Origin: Pseudodesulfovibrio sp.
Lineage (GTDB): Bacteria > Desulfobacterota > Desulfovibrionia > Desulfovibrionales > Desulfovibrionaceae
Assembly (NCBI GenBank): GCA_016342345.1
Contig: JAEINO010000001.1
Span: 124,001-188,000, forward strand
Direction of reading: 5' to 3'
Length of the DNA stretch: 64,000 bases
The notes under the pieces were generated by a model that ran no database searches, was not told where the DNA came from, and was given only the letters and a program-made list of their open reading frames with translations. The first letter of the stretch is position 1. Every line of letters starts with the position of its first letter. Below are positions 1 to 9,174 of the stretch, one piece after another. The translations under genes were made by a program, and so were the position numbers.

Positions 1-1997
1 CCTACACGAGAAAAAACACGATCTGCCAACCCAAGACGGGCTTGCCGGGCAGGAACGAATGAACCAATCTGGGCCATAATGGAAAAGATAGCCACCTGCC
101 TGAGAACTGTAGACTTTCCAGCCATGTTTGGGCCGGTGATAAGCAGAATTCGATGCGTTGCATCCATCTTGAGATCGCCAGGAATATAATTCGATGCACC
201 CATGGCATCTTCGACAACAGGATGCCGTCCTGCTTTGATTATGATTTCCATTCCTTCATGAAGTTCAGGACGATTCCATTCATTGACCCGGGCGGCCTCT
301 GCCAATCCTTGCCAGTAATCCAGATTGGCCACAACGTCAGCCATGAAGAGAAATCGGGGACGAGCAGCAGCAAGGCGTTCCCGCAATTCCTGAAATAACC
401 TGTACTCCAAACTCTTGCGCTCTTCAGAAGCGGATATAATTTTGTCTTCCATTTCTTTCAGATCAGGGGTGATATATCGTTCACTGTTGACCAGAGTTTG
501 ACGACGAATAAAATGGTCTGGAACTTGTCCTCTATATGCCTTTGAAATTTCGAAATAATAACCGAAAACCTTATTGAATCCCAACTTGAGTTTGGGAATA
601 TCATTGGCTGCCAATTCTTTTTGATGAAGTGCGTTGAGAAGATCCTCTCCGTGTTCGTTGAGTTCTATCAACTCGTTCAGATCAGCGTCATATCCTTTTC
701 TGAAAAGACCGCCATCCGTAATCGTTGGGGGAGGGTTATCAACCAACGCTGAACCAAGCAGTGAGGACAAGTCCTCCATATCATCCCATTTGGTGATGAT
801 TTTGCGCAATTCTGGAACGCTCTCCAAAACTTCATTTTCCAAATAGGTGCGAAGCCTTGGCAGCATAGTAAGACTTTGACGTAATGCTGCAAAATCCTTT
901 GGATTCGCTCTTCCTAAGAAAACACGAGTGGAAAGCCGTTCCAAGTCATACACAGAATCCAGTGCCTGCCTGAAATCACTTCTGAGTTGATCGCGTTCAA
1001 ACAAAAAGGAAACGCACTGCAAACTTTTTTCAATAGGTGCAAGGTCCCGCCATGGCTGACGCAAACGAGCTTCCAGTAACCGACCGCCCATGGCGGTCAT
1101 GGTCTTATCAAGAACACGCCACAAGGTGCCTTTGCCAGTCTTTCCGTCAAGCCTTCTGAATATTTCAAGGTTTCTTTCAGTCACCTCATCAAGAAGAAGA
1201 TGCTTTCCCAGATTCAAGGGCTTGAATTCACCAAGGTGGCCAAAGTCGCCTTTTTGCGTGTGTTCAAGATACGTCAAAAGCGCACCACAGGCCCGAACCA
1301 ATTCTCCCTTATCTTTCAAGTCAAGACTATCAAGATTTGCCGTGTTCTGTGTTTCTGTAATTTTATTGGAAGCTGAAGTTACATCAAAATACGCACCAAG
1401 AGGAACCGAAGTAACCTGGGAGGACAATTCACCGTATTGTGGAGGAATTTTAATCCCTTGGGGAAGAAGCAACTCCCGTGGATCTATCTTCATCATCCAT
1501 TGCCACAACTCAGACTCGCGGCGACCATGAAGACCAGACCATTGTCCAGTGGAAAAATCCACCCATGCAATGCCACCTGCATTCTTTACGGAATCCCAAT
1601 ACATTGAGGCAAGATAGTTGTTTGTCTTGGACTTGAGATTCGAATCCTCGACGACCGTCCCTGGTGTCAGGACACGCGTAACATCGCGCTTTACCAGTCC
1701 CTTTGCCTCTTTTGGATCTTCAATCTGATCGCAAATGGCTATCTTGTAGCCCTTGTCTAGAAGTTGACTCAGATAGGGATCGACCGAATGATGCGGCATG
1801 CCGCACATGGGGATGGGATTTTTGTCATTGGGATTTCGACTGGTCAGAGTTATCTGCACAGCCTTTGCCACGATTTCTGCATCTTCAAAAAATAATTCAT
1901 AAAAATCTCCCATGCGGAAAAATAGCAGGCAATCTGGATACGCTTCCTTGAAACCAAGGTATTGCTCAAGCATGGGAGTCAGTTTATTCTTTACCAC
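1..1997 (-). CDS. mutS: DNA mismatch repair ATPase MutS, 3' end cut by the window
   Basis: MutS binds mismatched bases and uses ATP to recruit the repair machinery. Reading the minus strand gives the typical N-terminus (TPMLEQYLGFKEAYPDCLLF, then FRMGDFYELFFEDAE and CGMPHHSVD), which is the mismatch-binding domain I. Near the window edge is the Walker A motif GPNMAGKST (about 50-130 on the plus strand), so only the end of the ATPase domain is missing. The frame opens after a stop at 2010-2012. The best start is GTG at 1997; an ATG at 1973 would cut into the conserved TPM segment. Neither has a clear Shine-Dalgarno sequence. It begins 18 bases after lapB, so it is probably the last gene of the lapA-lapB-mutS transcript. 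Confidence 0.95.
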   Translation of the reverse strand, partial: MVKNKLTPMLEQYLGFKEAYPDCLLFFRMGDFYELFFEDAEIVAKAVQITLTSRNPNDKNPIPMCGMPHHSVDPYLSQLLDKGYKIAICDQIEDPKEAKGLVKRDVTRVLTPGTVVEDSNLKSKTNNYLASMYWDSVKNAGGIAWVDFSTGQWSGLHGRRESELWQWMMKIDPRELLLPQGIKIPPQYGELSSQVTSVPLGAYFDVTSASNKITETQNTANLDSLDLKDKGELVRACGALLTYLEHTQKGDFGHLGEFKPLNLGKHLLLDEVTERNLEIFRRLDGKTGKGTLWRVLDKTMTAMGGRLLEARLRQPWRDLAPIEKSLQCVSFLFERDQLRSDFRQALDSVYDLERLSTRVFLGRANPKDFAALRQSLTMLPRLRTYLENEVLESVPELRKIITKWDDMEDLSSLLGSALVDNPPPTITDGGLFRKGYDADLNELIELNEHGEDLLNALHQKELAANDIPKLKLGFNKVFGYYFEISKAYRGQVPDHFIRRQTLVNSERYITPDLKEMEDKIISASEERKSLEYRLFQELRERLAAARPRFLFMADVVANLDYWQGLAEAARVNEWNRPELHEGMEIIIKAGRHPVVEDAMGASNYIPGDLKMDATHRILLITGPNMAGKSTVLRQVAIFSIMAQIGSFVPARQARLGLADRVFSRV

Positions 1998-2015
1998 GAG
2001 ACTATGAATTTATTC

Positions 2016-3167
2016 TTATTGAGAAAAATCAGTACGAAAAGAAATGGAGTGCCAACTACGACAACGTGGACAATTGAAAAAGATCTGATCACGTTTCAGT
2101 CCGCAGCAGCGACAATAGAAACGATTGATTTTGCGAGCTCGATCAATAAAAAATGAAAGTTGTTCTTTATAGAAGGGAGTCAACGTTTGATCTGCTTGAG
2201 ATAATTCAAAAAGTTCAAGCCTTGCCAGCCAGAAATCGGATTGGAGAACAAGCGTTTTTTCAAACCAAATCTTTGCATTTTCTAGATCATCAATACGAAG
2301 CAATATGATGGCACCATAATAATACAACAGAACATCTGGCTCTTGTGCTTCGATGACGGAAACAATGGCCGCAGCCAATTTGTCGTCAGGGCAGGCCTTG
2401 GACCATTCGGTTTCTTCACCAAATGAATTATCCTTGGCCTTTTGAGCTTTGTTCCAGGTTTGAACGAGGCCTTCAAGAAGAACAAATCGAAGTTCAGGTG
2501 CTACAAATGTAAGAGCTTCTCCAAGAATATCAGTGACACGGTTTGAATTTCCAGTTTTGTATGCCTGAATTAATTGTTCAAGCCATGCTTCAACTGCACC
2601 TGGATAAGCTCGAATAGCATGTCGCAGGGCTCTATTGGCCTGAGAATCGTTACCTTCATCAAAAAGATCCATTGCAAGACGAACAAGATAATGAGCCTGT
2701 GGAAGTGGAAGTTTCAGTTGCCCAAAGAATTCAGCAGCTTTTTCAAAAGTACCACGTTCTGCGGCCAGACGGGCCATTTCTTGATGAATGGCTATTGAAT
2801 CATATCCGAGCGAGCGGGCTTCCTGAAAAGCCCGATCCGCCCGATCCAGAAAACCGCCACGGCGAAAATCCCGTCCAAGTTCAAACCAGGCACGAGACTT
2901 GAATTTCCGCTCAAGGCCCGGCCTGACAATAAGACTGTTTCTGATTTGAATGGCACGTTCAATCTCGCCCTGAGAACGATACAAACTGCCTAGTGCAAGA
3001 TAAATCTCAACCGCTTCAGGATCATTTTTGACAACCTGACTGAGTTCCTCAATGGCTGCACGAGTATCCTGAACAGGCAGAGACTCTCCACCTCCGGCTT
3101 CGCTTGCAGCTTTGATATTCTGATTAAAACCTGTCGGCTTCTTGCGGCTAAAGAAATTCCAAACCAT
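2016..3167 (-). CDS. lapB: LapB-like TPR protein with C-terminal rubredoxin-type zinc domain
   Basis: A 383-residue protein made mostly of tetratricopeptide helices (about residues 35-340), ending in a small metal-binding domain with CRCCG and CPRC pairs (about residues 350-372). This TPR plus rubredoxin-like architecture is that of LapB (YciM), which in Enterobacteria controls lipopolysaccharide synthesis by targeting LpxC for FtsH degradation. The adjoining upstream gene is a LapA-type membrane protein, the same pairing as in E. coli, which supports the assignment. E. coli LapB has its own N-terminal membrane anchor; here the N-terminus (MVWNFFSRKK) is not clearly membrane-spanning. The ribosome binding site AGGA lies just upstream of the ATG. 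The role in this organism is inferred from family and context. Confidence 0.8.
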   Translation of the reverse strand: MVWNFFSRKKPTGFNQNIKAASEAGGGESLPVQDTRAAIEELSQVVKNDPEAVEIYLALGSLYRSQGEIERAIQIRNSLIVRPGLERKFKSRAWFELGRDFRRGGFLDRADRAFQEARSLGYDSIAIHQEMARLAAERGTFEKAAEFFGQLKLPLPQAHYLVRLAMDLFDEGNDSQANRALRHAIRAYPGAVEAWLEQLIQAYKTGNSNRVTDILGEALTFVAPELRFVLLEGLVQTWNKAQKAKDNSFGEETEWSKACPDDKLAAAIVSVIEAQEPDVLLYYYGAIILLRIDDLENAKIWFEKTLVLQSDFWLARLELFELSQADQTLTPFYKEQLSFFIDRARKINRFYCRCCGLKRDQIFFNCPRCRSWHSISFRTDFSQ

Positions 3168-3175
3168 AAGGATTC

Positions 3176-3523
3176 CTATGCGTTCTCTTCTTTCTCAGCG
3201 TAAGGCTGATCTTCGGTAATAGGCATGTTGCGAAGGGAATTGACTTCCTGCTCAAGGCTGGCCATGCGCGTTTTGCATTCCTTAAGCCTGGAAGTGGCAC
3301 GGAATTTATCAACCACGAAATAAAACATGGTCAGGATGGAACCGGCAACAAATGAAGCCAGAATCAGAACGCTCAAGGGCAAGGGGATTGAGTGCAGTGT
3401 TGTTATGGAAAAAATATCAAGCTTCAACGTCAATTCCTGCAACAGGGCATCATCATTTTGAGTAAAGAAGAGGATAGAAAAGACAAAAAGAGCCAACAAT
3501 AAAAGAACTTTAATAAAACGCAT
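3176..3523 (-). CDS. lapA: LapA-domain (DUF1049) inner-membrane protein
   Basis: A 115-residue protein with two hydrophobic segments (about residues 3-22 and 46-72) followed by a soluble coiled-coil-like tail rich in charged residues. This is the usual layout of LapA/YciS proteins (DUF1049), which sit in the inner membrane beside LapB. The start was placed at the ATG at 3523, because AAGGAG lies 6 bases upstream and because an upstream ATG at 3553 would overlap the HIT gene. It lies 8 bases before lapB and 10 bases after the HIT gene, so the three genes are probably cotranscribed. Confidence 0.8.
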   Translation of the reverse strand: MRFIKVLLLLALFVFSILFFTQNDDALLQELTLKLDIFSITTLHSIPLPLSVLILASFVAGSILTMFYFVVDKFRATSRLKECKTRMASLEQEVNSLRNMPITEDQPYAEKEENA

Positions 3524-3533
3524 GAGAATCTCC

Positions 3534-4040
3534 TTAAGATGAAATTTCATCAAACAGGGGCCGAAGCCGTCTGTATGTTGAAGACAAATGCTCGGGGATG
3601 ACAGTTGTCTCCCCGAAAACAGCCATGAAGGAAGCGTCTCCGTTCCAACGGGGCACTATCTGAAAATGCATGTGCTGAGCTATGCCCGCGCCTGCAGCCT
3701 CACCAAGGTTCAATCCCATATTTATCCCTTGGGGACTAAACGCCTTTTCCAATACACTTGTACAACGCCTAAGCCAAAGCATGCAATCATTTGATTCTTC
3801 GTCAGTAAGATCCGTGAGATTACTTACATGTCGATAGGGTGTGACCATGAGATGGCCATTATTGTATGGGAATTTGTTCATTATCACAAAACAATGCTTC
3901 CCTCTCGCCAAAATACAGCGATCCTCATCTTCAGACATGTCTTCAGGTATGCAGAACACACATTCATCAGGCTTGGGTCCAAGTATGTAATTCAGACGCC
4001 AAGGCGCCCATAATACTTCCATTTTTTTTATCCAATCCAT
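3534..4040 (-). CDS. HIT-family nucleotide hydrolase/phosphorylase
   Basis: A 168-residue histidine-triad protein. It has an N-terminal CVFC-type segment (ECVFCIP, about residues 27-33) and the nucleotide-binding motif near residue 125, where the sequence reads AQHMHFQIVPRW. The triad is therefore His-x-His-x-Gln, not three histidines. Gln in the third place is found in the GalT and Ap4A-phosphorylase branch of the superfamily, so dinucleotide polyphosphate cleavage by phosphorolysis is possible but not shown. The GAGIAxH and PRWxGDASFM context matches bacterial HIT proteins often labelled Ap4A phosphorylase. The start is uncertain: ATG at 4040 or the ATG six codons later at 4022; both ribosome binding sites are weak. 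Confidence 0.85.
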   Translation of the reverse strand: MDWIKKMEVLWAPWRLNYILGPKPDECVFCIPEDMSEDEDRCILARGKHCFVIMNKFPYNNGHLMVTPYRHVSNLTDLTDEESNDCMLWLRRCTSVLEKAFSPQGINMGLNLGEAAGAGIAQHMHFQIVPRWNGDASFMAVFGETTVIPEHLSSTYRRLRPLFDEISS

Positions 4041-4162
4041 TTAATCTGATAAAAGAATACGAGCTTCCCTTGTTCAACCATTGGTTCAAGCTGTTGAGAT
4101 AAGGGTATCAACTCCTTGGATTTTCTACACTGCTTATTCTCTGAGAGCAAGCCTGAAACCGA

Positions 4163-6850
4163 CTAGCTCTCTGATTCCTGCTCGTCTTTTGTGCTCATCT
4201 CTCTCGCCAGTCGCTTGACCAACTTCAACTGTGCAGCCCGAGTATCAGCTCGTCCATCGATTTTGGCAACAATGAGCTTGTCCAGTATGATTGTATAAAT
4301 TGGCCCTGGTTCAATTCCCAATCCTTTCAAATCCTTACCGTCAACTTCAATGGTCAGATACCGTAATCCTGTGAGATATTGAGAAATATTCCGACGAATA
4401 TGTTCTTTCCTGCTACGAGCCATAAGAAACAGAATTCCCTCAATAGGAATTGGGTGAAGAATCGAGTAAAGCCTGCTCAATTTTGACTTGTCTTCTCTCC
4501 AGCCCATCAATTTCATGAGAGCGTCACCTATCATGTTGCGAAGTTGGAGAAAATCACGATTTTCTTTATTGGTAAAATGCAGTCTGGTTGTAACTTTGGA
4601 AATCTGATCCCGTTTTATCCCCATGGTCATTCCCAAAAAATACAATTTCCAGGGAATGATTTCAGGTTCAAGATACAGGAGTTTGTACCAACTGTGGACT
4701 TTGATCAATTCAGCAACTATCTGAACACGATCCTTGGAAAGCGTGAGCAAGGGGTGGATTGCTTCCATTATATCAAGTTCCTGCATTCTGTTCAAACAGG
4801 CCAGAGGATCTTCTTCATTCATTATCAACTGAAGTTCATGCATGATTCTGGTGCCGGAAAGTTTGCTGAACAATTCAAGATTCAAGGCGTTCTTGATCAG
4901 TCGCATAGTCTGACCACCAATCTGAAAATCGAAACGACGCTCAAAGCGTATAGCACGTAAAATTCGGGTCGGATCTTCAACAAAACTCAACGAATGCAAG
5001 ACTCTAATTGTACGATTTTTGATATCACGTTCTGCCCCAAAAAAATCAACAAGTTGACCAAATTGACCAGGATTTATTCTTAATGCAAAGGAGTTTATGG
5101 TAAAATCTCGACGATAGAGATCCATTTTGACAGAAGAAAGTTCAACAGTCGGCAGGGCGGCCGGATATTCATAATATTCAAGTCTGGCAGTAGCAACATC
5201 AACACGCTGTCCATCATCAAGAATTATGACAGCTGTTTTGAATTTGGTATGCGCCTGGACACGACCACCCAATTTGTTAGCTAATTCCTTGGCAAATTGT
5301 ATCCCGTCACCTTCTACAACAATATCAAGATCAAAATTCGGTCTGCTAAGAAGAATATCACGGACAAATCCTCCAACCGCATATATTTCCCAACCAAGTT
5401 TTTTGCCAAGTTCTCCGGCTACTTGAAGAAGATCGAGCATTTTTTGAGGCAAACGATTGTTAACCATGGAAGCAATATTGCGCTCTCTACGACGATCCGG
5501 CAGCAAGGACTCCGGTATTCGGGCAGGCTCATCAATGAGCATGTTCATCAAGTCAGTACGAGTGATTACTCCAACCAACTCCTCACCATCTACCACAGGA
5601 AGCATGCGTTGCCGATTGCCCAGAATGATTTCCATGACACGATACAAATCAGTCTCAACCTCAACAGTTTCGAACTTCCGGCTCATGTACTCATTTAATC
5701 CAACATTTCCTAGACCATGGGAAACAGCCTTGTCAGCCGTTTTATGTCCCATGATTCCAACGCATTTCTTGGTATCCTTGGAAACAACGGGAACATCCTT
5801 GAGACCATAGCGTGTCATGAGTTCTACAGCATCCCCCATGAGCTTGTCGTTTTCTATGGTAACTGCTGGCCGGGACATGAGATTTTCTACAACAATCTGA
5901 GGATTGATCTGGGAATAAAAGAGGGCAAACAAGTCATCGCGTACTTCGGCAAGAGTCTTGTCCTTGACCGTTGCCGAAGCGGCTACAGCATGTCCACCGC
6001 CTCCCAAAGACGAACAGATTTGCCCAACATTAACATCTGGATTTTTTGAACGTGCCACCACATGAATCCGATCACTCATTCTACCCAGGGCAAAGATGAT
6101 TTTAATGTTTTCCATATCCATGAGTTTATGGACGAGAAGGGCAAAGTCGGGCACAAACTTGTCCGTGGAAATTTCCGTGATAATTATATCAATACCATGG
6201 ATATCGTAACTTCTCGCATTCTGGAGCAATTCACCAAGATTTGTAACCTGCTCAGCTGAGAGTTCATGAGATAACAGATCGGATATGACCTCGATATCCA
6301 TCCCCTGGCTTTTGAGCCAACCCGCAGCAATGAAATCATGGGGAGTTGTTGTATTGAAACCAAATGAGCCTGTATCCTCATAAATCCCAAGACCAAAGAG
6401 GGTTGCCTCCTCAACAGTCAGAGTCAATCCCCGTTCACGAATTTCCTCGACCAGAATTGCGGTTGAAGATCCCCATTTCTTGACAACGCTTTTTTCCGCT
6501 GGAAGATCATCATCACTGTCAGGATGGTGATCATAAAGGTGTATACGCAAGCCTTCGTTATCAAGAACCGGGCGGACATGCGGAATTCTGGAACGCTGTC
6601 TTGTGTCCACCACCACCAGCAATTCAACCGATTTGGGATCAATTTCCTTGAATGCCTTGAAATTGAAAAGATACGTCGTGCTTTGAATGAAAAAATTCCG
6701 CAAATTCTTTTCCTGACTACCAGGAAAAATGAGCACGGAATCTGGATAAATCTTGCTGGCTGCAACCATGCCTGCGAGCGCATCAAAATCCGCGTTAGCG
6801 TGAGCCGTAATCACGGTTGGAGCTGATATCTTGGTCGGAGGGGTACTCAT
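4163..6850 (-). CDS. DHH phosphoesterase - CBS pair - tRNA nucleotidyltransferase fusion
   Basis: An 895-residue protein with three modules. Residues about 10-310 are a DHH phosphoesterase (NADFDALAG, VVVDTR and DHHPDSDDD motifs; GGGGHAVAAS near the end), the fold of NrnA-type nanoRNases. Residues about 320-440 hold two CBS domains, which usually bind adenine nucleotides. From about residue 475 onward is a class II CCA-adding/poly(A) polymerase head with GGFVRD (near residue 493) and FDLDIVVEGDG carrying the two catalytic aspartates, then an RNA-binding helical tail. This architecture is known from delta-proteobacteria and some deep-branching bacteria. It probably adds A or CCA to tRNA 3' ends, with the DHH module trimming short RNAs. 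It follows xerD by 24 bases. Confidence 0.9.
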   Translation of the reverse strand: MSTPPTKISAPTVITAHANADFDALAGMVAASKIYPDSVLIFPGSQEKNLRNFFIQSTTYLFNFKAFKEIDPKSVELLVVVDTRQRSRIPHVRPVLDNEGLRIHLYDHHPDSDDDLPAEKSVVKKWGSSTAILVEEIRERGLTLTVEEATLFGLGIYEDTGSFGFNTTTPHDFIAAGWLKSQGMDIEVISDLLSHELSAEQVTNLGELLQNARSYDIHGIDIIITEISTDKFVPDFALLVHKLMDMENIKIIFALGRMSDRIHVVARSKNPDVNVGQICSSLGGGGHAVAASATVKDKTLAEVRDDLFALFYSQINPQIVVENLMSRPAVTIENDKLMGDAVELMTRYGLKDVPVVSKDTKKCVGIMGHKTADKAVSHGLGNVGLNEYMSRKFETVEVETDLYRVMEIILGNRQRMLPVVDGEELVGVITRTDLMNMLIDEPARIPESLLPDRRRERNIASMVNNRLPQKMLDLLQVAGELGKKLGWEIYAVGGFVRDILLSRPNFDLDIVVEGDGIQFAKELANKLGGRVQAHTKFKTAVIILDDGQRVDVATARLEYYEYPAALPTVELSSVKMDLYRRDFTINSFALRINPGQFGQLVDFFGAERDIKNRTIRVLHSLSFVEDPTRILRAIRFERRFDFQIGGQTMRLIKNALNLELFSKLSGTRIMHELQLIMNEEDPLACLNRMQELDIMEAIHPLLTLSKDRVQIVAELIKVHSWYKLLYLEPEIIPWKLYFLGMTMGIKRDQISKVTTRLHFTNKENRDFLQLRNMIGDALMKLMGWREDKSKLSRLYSILHPIPIEGILFLMARSRKEHIRRNISQYLTGLRYLTIEVDGKDLKGLGIEPGPIYTIILDKLIVAKIDGRADTRAAQLKLVKRLAREMSTKDEQESES

Positions 6851-6874
6851 AAGTTTTTATTTTTTACTCCGCGT

Positions 6875-7798
6875 TTACATACCGGATCGCGGGTGATATT
6901 TTTGATGCAGAATCTTCAATCTATTCGATTCAACATGTGTATATATTTCAGTCGCACTAATGTCAGCATGCCCCAACAACAATTGCACTGTACGCAAATC
7001 AGCACCACCCTCAAGCAGGTGCGTTGCAAATGAATGCCGAAAGGTATGGGGTGATATACTTCTTTTAATATCAGCAGCTTTAGCAAATTTCTTAATCAAT
7101 TTCCATACCCCCTGGCGCGTGAGGCCTTTACCTGATCGATTAAGAAACATGAAATTTTCAGATGGCTTGAAAGTGGGGCGGGTATATTCAAGGTACTGAT
7201 TCAAGACATCCTGAGCCATGTAATGAATTGGTATCAAACGTTCCTTTGCACCCTTGCCGAAGATTTTCAGTAAACCAACTTGGGCATCATAGTCCAAAAC
7301 CGTCATTTCAACCAATTCCGAAACTCGCAAACCTGCAGCATAGAGCAATTCAAGCATAACCTTGTCCCGCATGCCAAGTTTGGTCGAACTGTCAGGAAGA
7401 GCCAGTAAGCGGGATATTTCATCTCGTGTCAAAAATTCCGGGAGTTTCTTTGGCAACTTGGGATTTTCAAGCAAATGTCCAGGATCTTCCTTATACCAAC
7501 GCTCATCCATGGCATAGGCAAAAAAACCGCGCAAAGAAGAAAGATGCCTGGCAAGTGAGCGACTTTTAAGACCTTTGGCCCGAAGGTAAGTCAGGTACAA
7601 GAAGAGTGTTTTATCCGAAAGATCCTGAAGACGAAACGATTTGGCTTCCAAGAATAAAAGTAATGAATTTAAATCATTTGAATAGCTTGACAGACTGTTC
7701 TCAGAAAGTCCTTTTTCGATAAGAATATACTCCAGATAACGATCTACCCAGGGATGAGCAGGAATGACAGCTTTCCCGGATTGCAAATTCTGATTCAT
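6875..7798 (-). CDS. xerD: Tyrosine site-specific recombinase XerD/XerC-like
   Basis: A recombinase of about 307 residues with the N-terminal SAM-like core-binding domain (residues about 15-105) and the catalytic domain behind it. The catalytic set is visible: Arg in AAGLRVSEL, Lys in FGKGAKER, the HTFRHSFATHLLEGG box, the LLGHADISAT histidine, and the nucleophilic Tyr in TEIYTHV. Length and motifs match chromosomal Xer recombinases that resolve chromosome dimers at dif with FtsK; an ftsK lies at 38683-40896 in this window. The ATG at 7798 is preferred (AGGT upstream); a GTG two codons earlier is possible. XerC versus XerD cannot be settled by eye. Confidence 0.9.
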   Translation of the reverse strand: MNQNLQSGKAVIPAHPWVDRYLEYILIEKGLSENSLSSYSNDLNSLLLFLEAKSFRLQDLSDKTLFLYLTYLRAKGLKSRSLARHLSSLRGFFAYAMDERWYKEDPGHLLENPKLPKKLPEFLTRDEISRLLALPDSSTKLGMRDKVMLELLYAAGLRVSELVEMTVLDYDAQVGLLKIFGKGAKERLIPIHYMAQDVLNQYLEYTRPTFKPSENFMFLNRSGKGLTRQGVWKLIKKFAKAADIKRSISPHTFRHSFATHLLEGGADLRTVQLLLGHADISATEIYTHVESNRLKILHQKYHPRSGM

Positions 7799-7853
7799 GA
7801 TCACGACCTAATCATATTTAATAGTCTTGAATAGTTAAATAAAAACATTAAGA

Positions 7854-7985
7854 ATGACTTTGGTGCTCACTATTGAACTTGTTAAAAATCGTATCAATGA
7901 GCTCAGTGCTAACAAGCGTCTGCACAAAGAGCAATGGTTGACATTGACAGAGGGTCTGCCCGCATTTATTACAGTTCCTTCATAG
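7854..7985 (+). CDS. Possible small protein, 43 residues, no recognised family
   Basis: An open frame from ATG at 7854 to TAG at 7983-7985, ending 22 bases before dapL and on the same strand. The peptide begins MTLVLTIELVKNRINEL and ends LPAFITVPS, with a plausible amphipathic helix in the first half. Codon choice looks like that of neighbouring genes, but there is no clear ribosome binding site. It could be a real short leader protein of the dapL operon or a chance frame. Nothing about function can be said. Confidence 0.3.
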   Translation: MTLVLTIELVKNRINELSANKRLHKEQWLTLTEGLPAFITVPS

Positions 7986-8007
7986 TATATTGAAGGAGAG
8001 CTTATAC

Positions 8008-9174
8008 ATGTCAGATTTCAAACTAGCCGATCGCCTTTCAACGCTTCCTCCGTATCTTTTTGCGGCCATTGACAAAGCCAAAAAAGAAGTTGCAGCAACA
8101 GGCCTTGATATCATCAGCCTGGGTATCGGCGATCCAGATCTTGCCACACCGGAATTCATTATTGACGCCCTCTACAAGGCCGCCAAGAATCCCGTAAACC
8201 ACCAATATCCTTCTTATGTAGGTATGCTAACATACAGACAGGCAGTTGCAGATTGGTACAAACAACGTTTTGATGTCGATCTTGATGCAGCGACTGAAGT
8301 CGTGAGTCTCATCGGTTCCAAGGAAGGTATTGCACACTTTCCACTGGCCTTCGTCAATCCTGGTGACCTTGTGTTAGTGGCCACCCCAAACTATCCGGTC
8401 TATGGAGTAGCAACAGAATTTGCCGGTGGTACGGTAGAGTATTTGCCTCTTTTAGAAGAAAATGATTTCCTTATTGATCTGGACGCTGTGAGCAATGACA
8501 CCTGGGCAAAAGCCAAGATGATTTTTATTTGCTATCCGAATAATCCGACAGCGGCTACAGCTACCAAGGAATTTTATGATCGCCTGATAGAAAAAGCAAA
8601 AGAATTCAATGTTATCGTTGTTTCTGATGCTGCCTATACTGAAATATACTACGATGTGAACAACAAGCCCATTTCAATTCTGGAATGCGAAGGCTCAAAA
8701 GACGTTTGCATAGAATTTCATTCATTGTCCAAAACGTACAACATGACAGGTTGGCGTATTGGAATGGCCGTGGGCAACAGGGATCTCATTGCTGGCCTTG
8801 GAAAAATCAAGGAAAACGTCGATTCCGGCATCTTCCAGGCAGTACAAGAAGCAGGTATTGCCGCCCTCAGAGACGGTGAGCCGTATGCTGAAAAATTCCG
8901 GGGAATCTACAAAGAACGACGCGATGTTGTCAGCACAGCCCTGACCAAGATCGGTATCAAACATCGTGTTCCTGATGCGGCATTTTACATGTGGTGCAAT
9001 ACCCCCGAAGGAAATACATCGTCGGAATTCGTGACCAATGTCCTGAAACAGACAGGTGTTGTGCTCACCCCCGGAAATGGCTTCGGAACACCAGGGGAAG
9101 GGTACTTCCGTATTTCCCTGACCGTAAATAATGATCTGCTCGAGGAGGCCGTATCCAGGATATCGAAACTGTAA
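8008..9174 (+). CDS. dapL: LL-diaminopimelate aminotransferase (class I/II PLP enzyme)
   Basis: A 388-residue fold-type I aminotransferase. The PLP lysine is in the box SLSKTYNMTGWRIG (near residue 240). Other family marks are the substrate-side GIGDPDLATPEFI, NPTAATATKEF (PLP asparagine) and the C-terminal FRISLT arginine. Overall resemblance is to DapL, which converts tetrahydrodipicolinate directly to LL-diaminopimelate for lysine and cell-wall synthesis; many sulphate reducers use this route. ATG at 8008 is chosen because GAAGGAGAG lies about 8 bases upstream; the upstream TTG at 7990 overlaps that site. The stop TAA overlaps the probable folK start by one base. Another aminotransferase specificity is possible but less likely. 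Confidence 0.85.
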   Translation: MSDFKLADRLSTLPPYLFAAIDKAKKEVAATGLDIISLGIGDPDLATPEFIIDALYKAAKNPVNHQYPSYVGMLTYRQAVADWYKQRFDVDLDAATEVVSLIGSKEGIAHFPLAFVNPGDLVLVATPNYPVYGVATEFAGGTVEYLPLLEENDFLIDLDAVSNDTWAKAKMIFICYPNNPTAATATKEFYDRLIEKAKEFNVIVVSDAAYTEIYYDVNNKPISILECEGSKDVCIEFHSLSKTYNMTGWRIGMAVGNRDLIAGLGKIKENVDSGIFQAVQEAGIAALRDGEPYAEKFRGIYKERRDVVSTALTKIGIKHRVPDAAFYMWCNTPEGNTSSEFVTNVLKQTGVVLTPGNGFGTPGEGYFRISLTVNNDLLEEAVSRISKL

